Assembly: GCA_020025875.1 (NCBI GenBank)
Contig: JAHHRI010000037.1
Coordinates: forward strand, 1 to 13,842
Origin: Alphaproteobacteria bacterium
GTDB taxonomy: Bacteria; Pseudomonadota; Alphaproteobacteria; RF32; CAG-239
Reading direction: 5' to 3'
DNA: 13,842 nucleotides
In this document: one piece after another, positions 1 to 7,058 of the stretch
Numbering within the stretch: position 1 is the stretch's first letter
How the letters are laid out: every line of letters begins with the position of its first letter
Notes under the pieces: generated by a model
What the model was told of the DNA's origin: nothing
Database searches by the model: none
The model's input: only the letters and a program-made list of their open reading frames with translations
Position numbers and translations under genes: made by a program

Positions 1-55
1 GAAAACAACTACGGTTTCGGAATTTCCAACATCTCGGATAATCTTGAGAATAGGC
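1..55 (+). repeat. Direct repeat copy 1 (at least 55 bp, cut by window edge)
   Basis: Identical over all 55 visible bases to 1617-1671, in the same orientation and same reading frame (translated start ENNYGFGISN). It lies inside the hydrolase gene, just upstream of the hydrolase domain. The left limit cannot be seen because the window begins inside it. The two copies diverge right after position 55: here the frame goes on to Gln-Ser-Gln, in copy 2 it hits a stop. Confidence 0.95.
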
Positions 56-726
56 AAAGCCAATACACAAATTCTGCCTTATTTCCAAAACTGAAGGCTA
101 ATGACGATATATCTTATAAATTAGCTCAGAATAGCTTGAGTAATAAAACCGATGCTTCAAATAGTTATTATGATGAGAATTTTTACAGAGTATTTAACAA
201 AACTTTAGGAGAAGAAGGGGAATATGAGGATAGGCCTAACAAAATTGATACAGCAACCAATATGGGGTTTCAACAAGCAACATTGGAACGTTTCAAACAA
301 AAACATCCGAAGCTGTCACAAGGATTTCCCGCTCATGTTAAAAATTTAACACGAGAACAGGGTAAAATTATTGCCCTTAAAGATTACTATGAACCCTATA
401 GAATAGGTGAAATTAAATCGTCTGCCATACAAGAAACCATGTTTGATTCTTTCTTTAATCACAGCCCACATGCACCCGCTTTGTGGGTACAAAAAGCAAT
501 AAATCAAAATACAAAAATGCAAGTCAATGAAGATGGGATATTTGGTTCTGAAACGATAAATGCCATAAACCAACTTTCAGAAGATGAAATTATTAAGGTC
601 AATAACGCAATTTTGGCACAACGACTTGCAGACTATGAGAGAGAAAAGAAAACCAATCCTAATCCTTATTATGAAAAATATACTGTTGGCTTGCCTAACA
701 GATTCAAACGATTTGAAATAAAATAG
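1..726 (+). CDS. C-terminal part of a GH108-type peptidoglycan hydrolase (5' end outside window)
   Basis: The frame is open from the first base, so the true start lies upstream. A TTG at 136 is possible but unlikely to be the start, because the coding frame continues unbroken to its left. 241 residues are visible. Residues about 58-150 look like the GH108 (secretion activator / N-acetylmuramidase) fold: a Glu-Gly-x-Tyr...Pro...Ala-Thr-Asn-x-Gly block begins at E72, the position of the family's catalytic Glu. Residues about 155-235 look like the paired PG_binding_3 domain, with Gln-rich helix, DGIFG turn and a terminal Arg/Tyr helix. Known family role: cleavage of glycan strands in the cell wall. 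The first 55 residues are unrelated low-complexity Asn/Ser-rich sequence, so the hydrolase is fused to something else. The 3' end meets a bidirectional terminator, facing a secreted protein gene. It could be a toxin tip, a secreted autolysin or a prophage remnant. Domain call fairly sure, role inferred. Confidence 0.75.
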   Translation, partial: ENNYGFGISNISDNLENRQSQYTNSALFPKLKANDDISYKLAQNSLSNKTDASNSYYDENFYRVFNKTLGEEGEYEDRPNKIDTATNMGFQQATLERFKQKHPKLSQGFPAHVKNLTREQGKIIALKDYYEPYRIGEIKSSAIQETMFDSFFNHSPHAPALWVQKAINQNTKMQVNEDGIFGSETINAINQLSEDEIIKVNNAILAQRLADYEREKKTNPNPYYEKYTVGLPNRFKRFEIK

Positions 727-735
727 TATTGTTTT

Positions 736-775
736 AAAAAATGGGTATTGGATATTATACTAATACCCATTTTTT
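736..775. terminator. Bidirectional rho-independent terminator between convergent genes
   Basis: A perfect 14-bp stem (736-749 with 762-775) closes a 12-nt loop. The stem starts with six A and ends with six T, so each strand's transcript has a GC-containing stem followed by U residues. It lies 9 bp after the stop of the hydrolase gene. The stop codon of the minus-strand gene (760-762) falls at the loop edge, so that transcript is terminated almost at its last codon. Confidence 0.9.
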
Positions 776-1503
776 GCTATATTGAGATAAAGTAAACTTT
801 CTAACATCTGCATTAAAACAAGTCCTTCATCACTATAGGGTAATAAGCCGGTAATTGAACCGCATTGACCATAGCAATATTTATTGGCAGTATAAAGATT
901 ATTATAAAAATTCCATATACCTTTTCTTGTTTGTTCAAAATATTCCAATATTTGAGGTTGCTGTTGAGGATCAAATCCCTTTTGAATTTCTTGTTTGATA
1001 GCTTCTCCTAGACAATTATTTATTTTTATATTACGCTCAATCATATCTTGCGTTGTTCTATACTTGTCATTTTCAACATTTTTGGCACACTCATCAAAAA
1101 TAGCTTTGGCTTTTTGTTTAGCCTGTTCTTTATTATTTTCTTTGCTGTGTTGGAACTCGATTAAATTATCTAATTTTGCCGAAATGCCGTAAGCGCCGTC
1201 TTTAACACACCCCACATCAACCCCCAAATTTATATATTCATCATTATCTTTATAGTAGACATAGGCCAAATCAATGGGGTGTCCGTTCACATAAACAGAT
1301 CCATTATAGCTTACATTTTCAATCTGAATAGAGTGAGATTTGGCACTTTCACATAAAGAACAATACTCAAATATTTCCCTTTGTTCGTTGATTATACTCA
1401 TTGCTTTAGAGGCTGTTTCTTGATTAACATTATGACAAATTTCTGCCTGAGCATTTGTTATGGAAAACAATATACATATCAATCCCAAAATAAATTTTTT
1501 CAT
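760..1503 (-). CDS. Exported cysteine-rich protein of unknown family; candidate immunity/inhibitor partner of the hydrolase
   Basis: 247 residues from the ATG at 1503, chosen because it is preceded by AAGGAAGG at good spacing and begins a classical signal peptide: MKK, a hydrophobic core, then NAQA before Glu21. The nine residues upstream in the frame are not needed. The mature part has eight cysteines in several pairs (YCSLC, YCYGQC and singles), which fits disulfide bonding in the periplasm, and mixed charged helical stretches (Lys/Asn-rich, around residues 120-165). No family recognised. It is convergent with the hydrolase gene and lies with it between the two 55-bp repeats, sharing its A+T-rich composition. 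Inference: it protects the producer's wall from the hydrolase, as periplasmic immunity proteins do. However, immunity genes usually follow the toxin in the same direction, so this is only a suggestion. Confidence 0.7.
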   Translation of the reverse strand: MKKFILGLICILFSITNAQAEICHNVNQETASKAMSIINEQREIFEYCSLCESAKSHSIQIENVSYNGSVYVNGHPIDLAYVYYKDNDEYINLGVDVGCVKDGAYGISAKLDNLIEFQHSKENNKEQAKQKAKAIFDECAKNVENDKYRTTQDMIERNIKINNCLGEAIKQEIQKGFDPQQQPQILEYFEQTRKGIWNFYNNLYTANKYCYGQCGSITGLLPYSDEGLVLMQMLESLLYLNIAKNGY

Positions 1504-1527
1504 TTTATCCTTCCTTAAATGCTGCAC

Positions 1528-1543
1528 CTATGATATTTCATAG
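1528..1543. repeat. Small palindrome upstream of the exported-protein gene
   Basis: CTATGA TATT TCATAG is a perfect 6-bp inverted repeat with a 4-nt centre, 25 bp upstream of the ATG at 1503. It could be an operator or a 5'-UTR hairpin; nothing else supports either. I could not identify a convincing promoter for this gene in 1544-1616. Confidence 0.4.
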
Positions 1544-1572
1544 AGTTTCAAAATACAACAAATAATTTATAA

Positions 1573-1604
1573 CCAACTAAAACCAGAGAACTGTCCTTAG
1601 TTGG
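1573..1604. repeat. 8-bp inverted repeat beside direct repeat copy 2
   Basis: CCAACTAA (1573-1580) and TTAGTTGG (1597-1604) are exact reverse complements with 16 nt between. The element ends 12 bp before direct repeat copy 2. There is no T-tract, so it is not a simple terminator. It may be a hairpin at the recombination border or chance. Confidence 0.45.
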
Positions 1605-1676
1605 GGCAACAATCCTGAAAACAACTACGGTTTCGGAATTTCCAACATCTCGGATAATCTTGAGAATAGGCTATGA
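1581..1676 (+). pseudogene. Orphan gene stub carrying the repeat, ending in an early stop
   Basis: The frame is open from after a TAA at 1578-1580, passes through repeat copy 2 in the same frame as the hydrolase gene, then reads Leu-TGA at 1671-1676. There is no ATG, GTG or TTG start in the open stretch and no ribosome binding site, so it cannot be an independent gene. It looks like the displaced 3' end of an earlier version of the gene at 1-726, or the junction half of a tip exchange. If the two repeat copies recombined, the upstream protein would end here, without its hydrolase domain. Confidence 0.55.
1617..1671 (+). repeat. Direct repeat copy 2 (55 bp matching 1-55)
   Basis: Matches 1-55 at every base with an offset of 1616. 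Upstream (1605-1616) the frame reads Gly-Asn-Asn-Pro into the repeat; whether this also belongs to the repeat cannot be told, since copy 1 begins at the window edge. The repeat ends at 1671, next to where the compositionally different export operon region begins. Confidence 0.95.
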
Positions 1677-1805
1677 ATTATCATAGTTAATTATTTTATA
1701 GTTTTCGTCATCATAAAACTTAAACAGATGATGCGTTTTGCCTGTAAATAGACGTGCTTTATCAAGTTGAACTGAGAGGGCTTTTTTTTGCAGATTTTCA
1801 TATGG
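1671..1805 (-). pseudogene. Possible C-terminal gene remnant between the repeat and the ABC operon
   Basis: Reading leftward, one frame encodes about 43 residues of ordinary-looking protein (Lys/Asp/Tyr-rich, ending KFYDDENYKIINYDNS) before a TAG at 1671-1673. The frame continues to the right only as the shadow of the permease gene. There is no start codon with a binding site at a sensible place. It may be the tail of a deleted gene whose 5' part was lost when the region was joined to the export operon. It could equally be chance in A+T-rich DNA. Confidence 0.2.
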
Positions 1806-1810
1806 GCCGC

Positions 1811-2920
1811 CTATTCCAGATTGCGCTTGAAAGTCAACGCGGCAAAGCCGAGAGTGGCAAAGGAGATAACCAATAACGGCATTAACTCCGGCCAGATATC
1901 GGCAAGGCCTATGTCTTTTAAAAAGAGACTGTTGCCTATTTTGATAAAAAAGCGAATTGGGTTGGCATAGGTCAGATATTGCAAAAACAGCGGCATATCT
2001 TCGATGGGAGATACAAAGCCGGAAAGCAAGATGGCAGGCATCATAAAAGCAAACGCTCCGAGGATGGCTTGTTGCTGATTGTCGCAAACGGAAGAAATGA
2101 ACAAACCCACGCCGACAAATGAGAGCAGGGCGATAAAAGAAGCTAAAATAAACAGAACGAAAGGTCCGGTGAGCGGAATGTCAAAACAGAAAACGGCCGC
2201 TGCCGTCATGGCGGCTTGTAAAATCAGGGCAATAAAAAGCGGCGGCACGGTTTTGCCGATGAGAATTTCAAATGCCGTGTAAGGACTGACGATTAATTGT
2301 TCAAAAGTGCCGAGTTCTCGTTCTCTGGCGACGGACAGCGAAGTGAGCATCAACGTGATGACAAGCGCCAAAATAACGATCAGCGAGATGACCAAATACC
2401 ACTGATAAACCACATTGGGGTTAAACCAGCTGCGAGTGAGCGTCGAAACACAAGCCCCTGTTCGGGGGGTGAATTTTTGCGAAAAACGACCGGCAATCTG
2501 TGTGATGTAATCATTTAGCCCGATGGCCGTTGTCGGTGTGCGCCCATCCAAAATAAGTTGTATGTCGGCGGTCATTCCTTTTTTCAGCTTTCGGGAAAAA
2601 TCTTGTCGGATAACCAGAATACCCTGTACTTTTTCGCTTTCCAAAGCTCTTTGTGCCTGTTGCAGATTGTCGGAGCGAATAATTTTTGCAAACCAGCGAG
2701 AGTTTTCAATGCCGGCAACCAATTCTCTCGATTCAAGTGTTTGCGAATTGTCAATAATGATTAGGGTGGCGTTTTTGGTTTCCATGGTTAAAATGTTGGC
2801 AAACAGTGCCAGCTGGATAAGCGGCGGGGCAATGATAATGATGCGGCTTTTGGTGTCGCGCAAAATGGTCAAAAACTCTTTGTTGATTAATGCCCACAGG
2901 CGAGAAAAACATTTAATCAT
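1811..2920 (-). CDS. ybhR: ABC-2 type permease, YbhR-like (second permease of the exporter)
   Basis: 369 residues from the ATG at 2920. This start has AAGGAGG seven bases upstream and overlaps the preceding permease stop by 8 nt (ATGATTAA); the longer frame to the right is not needed. Layout is the classic ABC-2 type: an N-terminal cytoplasmic helix (KEFLTILRD), TM1 at about residues 25-45, a large periplasmic loop to about 175, then five hydrophobic segments. The conserved cytoplasmic motif RERELGTFEQL follows the second TM segment. It is the last gene of the operon and pairs with the permease at 2913-4019 to form the membrane channel driven by the double ATPase. The length matches E. coli YbhR (368 residues by memory). 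I saw no clear terminator in the 134 bp after the stop. Confidence 0.88.
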   Translation of the reverse strand: MIKCFSRLWALINKEFLTILRDTKSRIIIIAPPLIQLALFANILTMETKNATLIIIDNSQTLESRELVAGIENSRWFAKIIRSDNLQQAQRALESEKVQGILVIRQDFSRKLKKGMTADIQLILDGRTPTTAIGLNDYITQIAGRFSQKFTPRTGACVSTLTRSWFNPNVVYQWYLVISLIVILALVITLMLTSLSVARERELGTFEQLIVSPYTAFEILIGKTVPPLFIALILQAAMTAAAVFCFDIPLTGPFVLFILASFIALLSFVGVGLFISSVCDNQQQAILGAFAFMMPAILLSGFVSPIEDMPLFLQYLTYANPIRFFIKIGNSLFLKDIGLADIWPELMPLLVISFATLGFAALTFKRNLE

Positions 2921-4019
2921 CGAGCCTCCTTGCGGTTTTTTTGTAAACCAGCAGCGAAAAGAAAAAACCGAGAACGAACAAAAACAAAGAACTGTGCAAG
3001 GCGTTTTGCCAGACGGTGCCGGCCAAAAACTCATTTTTGATGAAGCTGACATAATGTGTCGGCGGCAGCAGCTTGGTCAGCCAACGGAATGGGGCGGGCA
3101 TGGAGAGGATGGGAAAAACCACGCCGGACATCATCAGCGCCGGCAAAAAGCCGAGAATCAGAGAAGCCATGCTGGAAAGCATCTGATCGTGCAAAAGACT
3201 GGAGATGATCAGCCCGATACCGAGTGAGGCATACAAAAACAATGCGCTGACGGTAAACAAAACCGGATAACTGCCGCGAAAAGGCAAGTTAAACACAAAA
3301 AGAATGACCAACATACTGAAAGTAAGCGATAGCATACCCACGACAAAATAGGGGACATATTTGCCGATAACAATATGAATGGGGCGGATATTGGCGGCCA
3401 GCAGCGCTTCCATCGTACCTCGTTCCCATTCGCGAGAAATGACCAGTGCCGTCAGCAAAATACCGATCAGCGTCATGGTAACGGCCAGCGAACTCGGAAC
3501 CAAAGCTTTGCGTCCGTTGGTGTTTTGGTTGTACTGATAGCGGGGCAGCACTTTGACTCCAGCATTTTGAGGTGGCGCAAAACGGCTGTTTTGCAGCCAG
3601 CCGGCGGCAATTTGGCTGACATAGTTTTGCGTGTGGCTCACCTGATTGATGTTGGTGCCGTCGACAATAAGTTGCAGTATGGCATTTGTGCCGGCGGCCA
3701 GTTTTTGAGAAAAATTTGCGGGGATGGTGAGTGCGCCCTGAATTTTGGAACGGGTGAGATCGTCATACATTTGTTCTCGCTGGTTGTAGCGCACGGTGGT
3801 AACAAATCGGTTTTGTTCAAAAGCTTTGGCCAGTTCTTCCGTAATCGGGCTGCCATCGTCATTTTTAATGCCCAATCTGATGTGAGCGGAATCGAGGTTA
3901 ATGCCGTAGGCATAGATAAAAAGCAGCAGTGTCGGCAGAACGAAGGCAATAATCAGGCTGGAGGGATCTCGGAGGATCTGTAAAAATTCTTTTTTGATAA
4001 AGGCAAGAGTCATGTTCAT
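2913..4019 (-). CDS. ybhS: ABC-2 type permease, YbhS-like (first permease of the exporter)
   Basis: 368 residues. The ATG at 4019 forms an ATGA overlap with the stop of the ATPase gene, a sign of translational coupling; this is preferred over the long upstream extension, which is the ATPase gene read in another frame. Begins with an amphipathic KKEFLQILRDP segment, TM1 at about 20-40, a periplasmic domain to about 175, then a cluster of TM segments with the family motif SREWERGTMEAL after the second. Ends in a basic cytoplasmic tail. Homologous in layout to the next gene but clearly divergent in sequence, so the exporter is a heterodimer in the membrane. The substrate is unknown; relatives are annotated as drug or cation exporters. 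Confidence 0.88.
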   Translation of the reverse strand: MNMTLAFIKKEFLQILRDPSSLIIAFVLPTLLLFIYAYGINLDSAHIRLGIKNDDGSPITEELAKAFEQNRFVTTVRYNQREQMYDDLTRSKIQGALTIPANFSQKLAAGTNAILQLIVDGTNINQVSHTQNYVSQIAAGWLQNSRFAPPQNAGVKVLPRYQYNQNTNGRKALVPSSLAVTMTLIGILLTALVISREWERGTMEALLAANIRPIHIVIGKYVPYFVVGMLSLTFSMLVILFVFNLPFRGSYPVLFTVSALFLYASLGIGLIISSLLHDQMLSSMASLILGFLPALMMSGVVFPILSMPAPFRWLTKLLPPTHYVSFIKNEFLAGTVWQNALHSSLFLFVLGFFFSLLVYKKTARRLDD

Positions 4020-5518
4020 GGGTTTTGTTCCTGCTGCAAAATGATGTTGACAAAGGCTTCTTCCATTGTTTGGGCAGCCGCCTGCCGTTTGAGTTCTTCC
4101 GGTGTTCCGGTGGCAATGGTTTGTCCCCGATAAAATAAGCTGACACGGTCGCAAAATTCGGCTTCGTCCATAAAATGAGTGGTTACGAGCACGGTGACGC
4201 CTTTGCGGGCAAGCGAGATAATATGATTCCAAAATTCGCGCCTTGTCATGACATCAACACCTGATGTCGGTTCGTCAAGGAACAACACCGGAGGGTTGTG
4301 CATAATGGCGCAGGCAAGCGACAGCCGCTGTTTGTAGCCGAGCGGGAGGTTGCCGGCATTGCCGTCGAGGTAACGAGAAAAATCGAAAATTTTGTTCATC
4401 CGTGCCACCGCTTCTTTTGCCTGTTGTCCGACAAGCCCGTAAGCTCCGGCAAAAAATTCGAGATTTTGGCGAACGCTCAGGTTGGGATAAAGCGAGAATT
4501 TTTGCGCCATGTAGCCGAGATGCGAACGGGCGGCGGCAGCATTTTTAACAATGTCCGTACCCATAATGCGAGCCGTGCCGGAAGTGGGCTTTGCCAACCC
4601 GCACATCATTTTAAAAGAAGTTGACTTGCCGGCGCCGTTGGGACCGAGAAGGCCAAAAATTTCTCCTTTGCGAATGCGAAAGCTGTTGTTTTTCACCGCA
4701 TGAAAATGGCCGTAACATTTGACCAGATCAAGCGCTTCCACCGTATATTCTCCCTTGACCGGCGGCATGACAAAGTTTTCGGCAACCGGCGATTCTTTTG
4801 GTTTGTAGCCGCCCATCAACTCAATGACCTTTTCTTCAAACTGCCGGCTGTCGGGAGCCAGATCTTCCGGTTTTCCGCAGTAGATGATGCGCCCCCGATC
4901 AATCACGACGGCAATGTCAAAACCGTGGGCTTCGTCCATATAGGCCGTAGACCACAGTACCGTTGCCTTGCCGCCCTTGGCTTGTTTGACCATCTTGAGC
5001 AGTTCCCGTCGGGAAAGCGGATCAACCCCGACCGAGGGTTCGTCAAGCAAAATCAGTTCCGGATTGCCTGCCAAGGCGCAGATCAGCCCCAGTTTTTGCT
5101 TCATGCCGCCGGAAAGTTTGCCCGCCGGTCGATCCTGAAAGTTGCTAAGACCGGCAAACGCCAACATTTGTGAAAAATCCGGATCAATATTTTTCAGCTG
5201 AGCATAAAATTCTAAATTTTCCCGCACCGTCAAATCTTCATAGAGGCCGAATTTTTGTGGCATATAACCGGTTTTTGAGGCCAGCATCTGCTTGTCTTTA
5301 ACCGGATCCAGTCCGCAGACCGACACATATCCGCTGTCGGGCAGCAATAAGCCGTCAACCAGTCGGAGCAAAGTGGTTTTGCCGGCTCCGTCGGCACCGA
5401 TCAGCCCAACCGTTTGCCCTTTGGCAATGGTCAGCGACAGCTGATCAACGGCGAGCGTTTTTCCGTTGTCGAATGTTTTGGTGAGGTTTTTGATTTCAAT
5501 GCAGGTTGCCGCCGTCAT
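4016..5518 (-). CDS. ybhF: Double-domain ABC exporter ATPase, YbhF-like
   Basis: 500 residues with two complete nucleotide-binding domains in one chain. Domain 1: Walker A GADGAGKTT at 41-49, Q88, signature LSGGMKQ at 135-141, Walker B ending D159-E160. Domain 2: Walker A GPNGAGKST at 292-300, Q339, degenerate signature LPLGYKQ at 391-397, Walker B ending D415-E416, H-loop His448. The H-loop of domain 1 reads STAYMDEA, so the His is Ala192. Powers the two permeases encoded downstream. The ATG at 5518 lies inside the end of the adaptor gene (23-nt overlap) with GGAG upstream. E. coli YbhF is longer (578 residues, by memory). Architecture and gene order make the family call strong; substrate unknown. 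Confidence 0.92.
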   Translation of the reverse strand: MTAATCIEIKNLTKTFDNGKTLAVDQLSLTIAKGQTVGLIGADGAGKTTLLRLVDGLLLPDSGYVSVCGLDPVKDKQMLASKTGYMPQKFGLYEDLTVRENLEFYAQLKNIDPDFSQMLAFAGLSNFQDRPAGKLSGGMKQKLGLICALAGNPELILLDEPSVGVDPLSRRELLKMVKQAKGGKATVLWSTAYMDEAHGFDIAVVIDRGRIIYCGKPEDLAPDSRQFEEKVIELMGGYKPKESPVAENFVMPPVKGEYTVEALDLVKCYGHFHAVKNNSFRIRKGEIFGLLGPNGAGKSTSFKMMCGLAKPTSGTARIMGTDIVKNAAAARSHLGYMAQKFSLYPNLSVRQNLEFFAGAYGLVGQQAKEAVARMNKIFDFSRYLDGNAGNLPLGYKQRLSLACAIMHNPPVLFLDEPTSGVDVMTRREFWNHIISLARKGVTVLVTTHFMDEAEFCDRVSLFYRGQTIATGTPEELKRQAAAQTMEEAFVNIILQQEQNP

Positions 5519-6380
5519 CGTTTTTCTCCGAGCTTTCGGTAAAAATCTTCACCGTTGCCGGCATACCCTGTTTTAAAAAGCGGTCGGCATCGTCAACATA
5601 GATGTTGAGCCTATAAACAAGGTCGGTTCGCAGCTCTTCCGTTTGCACGGTTTTGGGCGTAAATTCCGCTATCGGCGAAATGTAGCCGATATGCCCGCGG
5701 TATTGTTTTTTGTTTCCGGTTGCGGGATCCGTGCTGTCGGTGAAGATCAGCGCGCGGCTGCCATAATCGACGCTGCCGAGTAGTGGTTCCGGCAAATAAA
5801 CCCTAATCCACAGCGGAGCGTTTTTGCTCAGCGTGTAAACCGGCATACCGGCTGCGACAGTTGCCCCCGGTTCCAAAATACGGGTGCTGATCACGCCATC
5901 GTCGGGGGCATAAATTTTGGTATATTCCAGCTGGTTTTTTTCGTAACGGGAGGTGATTTTTGCCGATTCGTAGGCGGCAACCGCCTCGTCACGGGCATGG
6001 GCATAGGAGATGCAGCTACGTTCGGACGCAATTTTTTGCTTGCACAACGGCAGGTTGGTTTCAAGCACCGAAACGGCTTCTTTCATTTGCGCTTCATGGC
6101 GTTTGAGTTCGGATAACGATTTTTGGTATGTGTGGCGATAGTCTTTGTCGTCCAGCGTTGCCAGCAGTTCGCCTTTTTGAACATGGTCGCCTTCTTCAAA
6201 AAACATTTCCTTTAACGTGCCCGATACGCGAAAGCTCATGTCTACCTGACGTATGTCGACATTGCCATAAAGGGTAACGGCATGGCGCTCATCTTCTTGA
6301 TGAAAGCGCGAGAAAAGAAGAACGGCCGTTGCCGCTGCCGTTGCTGCCGTAAGCAGTAAAATAGCCCGTGTGTTTGTCAT
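5496..6380 (-). CDS. ybhG: HlyD/MFP-family periplasmic adaptor, YbhG-like
   Basis: 294 residues. An N-terminal signal anchor (about residues 6-24) is followed by the first half of the lipoyl domain (GNVDIRQVDMSFRVSG...GDHVQKGELLATLDD, about 38-78). Next come a helical hairpin (about 80-150), the second lipoyl half (IYAPDDGVISTRILEPGATV) and a beta-barrel region ending in GMPATVKIF. This is the usual membrane-fusion adaptor that links an inner-membrane pump to an outer-membrane TolC-like channel; no such channel gene is in the window. The start ATG overlaps the regulator's stop as ATGA and has AAGGAG upstream. Two Cys in the hairpin region (LPLCKQK, RSCIS) are notable for a periplasmic protein and could form a disulfide across the hairpin. 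Confidence 0.9.
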   Translation of the reverse strand: MTNTRAILLLTAATAAATAVLLFSRFHQEDERHAVTLYGNVDIRQVDMSFRVSGTLKEMFFEEGDHVQKGELLATLDDKDYRHTYQKSLSELKRHEAQMKEAVSVLETNLPLCKQKIASERSCISYAHARDEAVAAYESAKITSRYEKNQLEYTKIYAPDDGVISTRILEPGATVAAGMPVYTLSKNAPLWIRVYLPEPLLGSVDYGSRALIFTDSTDPATGNKKQYRGHIGYISPIAEFTPKTVQTEELRTDLVYRLNIYVDDADRFLKQGMPATVKIFTESSEKNDDGGNLH

Positions 6381-7003
6381 AAGTTTCTCCTTGCCTGTTC
6401 CAGTATGGCATCGCAGTTTTCTTTGATGTGTTTTTTGATTTCTTTGACCAGCTCCGGTGTGTATTGCCTAATTTTCATTCTCCGCAGCAGGGCTTCTTTG
6501 TGAGTGCGAAACATCACCGCCTGCCCAAACAAAGTATGTGTAAGAATAAGCACGGACGGGCTGTTTTCGTCCACGCCGAGTTCTTGTGCCGCCAACTTGG
6601 AAATTTGTTTGTGCGCAGGTTCCAAAATATGTTGATAAATTTTGTCATAAGCAGACGACGGGCTGATAATTTCATTAATCACCAATCGGGCTTGAGCATC
6701 GGATATTTTATCTCCGCACAAAAAGTCAAAATAGCGCTCAATGACATTTTTAACACCTTCCCGCGGCGAGTCTTTGCCGTCAGTCTCAATATTTTCTGTC
6801 GGCAGGTTTTGATTGACCGTTTCAATCACTTGGTCGATGACGGCTTCGTAAAGCTTCTGTTTAGAGCCGAAGTGGTAGCTGATGGCGCATAGGTTGACTC
6901 CGGCCTGACCTGCCAATTCTCGGGTGGAAACGCCTTCGGTGCCGCGGCAGGCAAACAGGCGGACGGCGGTTTGTAGCAATTTGTTTTTTGTATCTTTCAT
7001 CAT
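6377..7003 (-). CDS. cecR: TetR-family repressor, CecR-like, first gene of the exporter operon
   Basis: 208 residues. N-terminal helix-turn-helix at about residues 8-55 (TRELAGQAGVNLCAISYHFGSK), the typical TetR recognition pattern with YHFGSK, followed by an all-helical ligand/dimer domain. I chose the ATG at 7003; the next codon is also ATG, and a TTG just before it is less likely. The binding site is weak (AAAGAAAG). It is co-transcribed with the exporter (ATGA overlap with the adaptor gene), as cecR is with ybhGFSR in E. coli. In E. coli CecR is reported to affect cefoperazone and chloramphenicol sensitivity; whether this protein senses a drug is inference. A palindrome overlapping its own promoter suggests autorepression of the whole operon. 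Confidence 0.87.
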   Translation of the reverse strand: MMKDTKNKLLQTAVRLFACRGTEGVSTRELAGQAGVNLCAISYHFGSKQKLYEAVIDQVIETVNQNLPTENIETDGKDSPREGVKNVIERYFDFLCGDKISDAQARLVINEIISPSSAYDKIYQHILEPAHKQISKLAAQELGVDENSPSVLILTHTLFGQAVMFRTHKEALLRRMKIRQYTPELVKEIKKHIKENCDAILEQARRNL

Positions 7004-7029
7004 CAAAACTTTCTTTGTCTTTTATCTGC

Positions 7030-7058
7030 AATATATCTCATTTCAAAAAATAAGTCAA
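7030..7058 (-). promoter_or_regulatory. Sigma70-type promoter of the regulator/exporter operon
   Basis: On the minus strand TTGACT (7053-7058), a 17-bp spacer, then TATATT (7030-7035). Transcription would begin near 7023, about 20 nt before the start codon of the TetR gene. It is close to consensus in both boxes and spacing. Confidence 0.8.

Noticed and set aside
346..573. Minus-strand open frame opposite the hydrolase gene
   Set aside because: Shadow of the GH108 coding frame; no binding site and no protein-like composition.
1741..1800. GGGCTTTTTTTT on the plus strand as a terminator
   Set aside because: There is a T-tract but no convincing stem before it, and no plus-strand gene that would need it.
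1788..2764. Several plus-strand frames opposite the YbhR-like permease
   Set aside because: They lie inside a well-supported permease gene on the other strand and have no recognisable features or start signals.
2921..3052. 44-codon N-terminal extension of the YbhR-like permease
   Set aside because: It is the preceding permease gene read in another frame; the ATG at 2920 has an excellent AAGGAGG and coupling overlap.
2523..3227. 234-codon plus-strand frame across the permease junction
   Set aside because: Long, but antisense to two overlapping permease genes, with no binding site or known domains.
4020..4232. 71-codon N-terminal extension of the YbhS-like permease
   Set aside because: It overlaps the end of the ATPase gene in another frame; the ATGA junction at 4016-4019 is the natural start.
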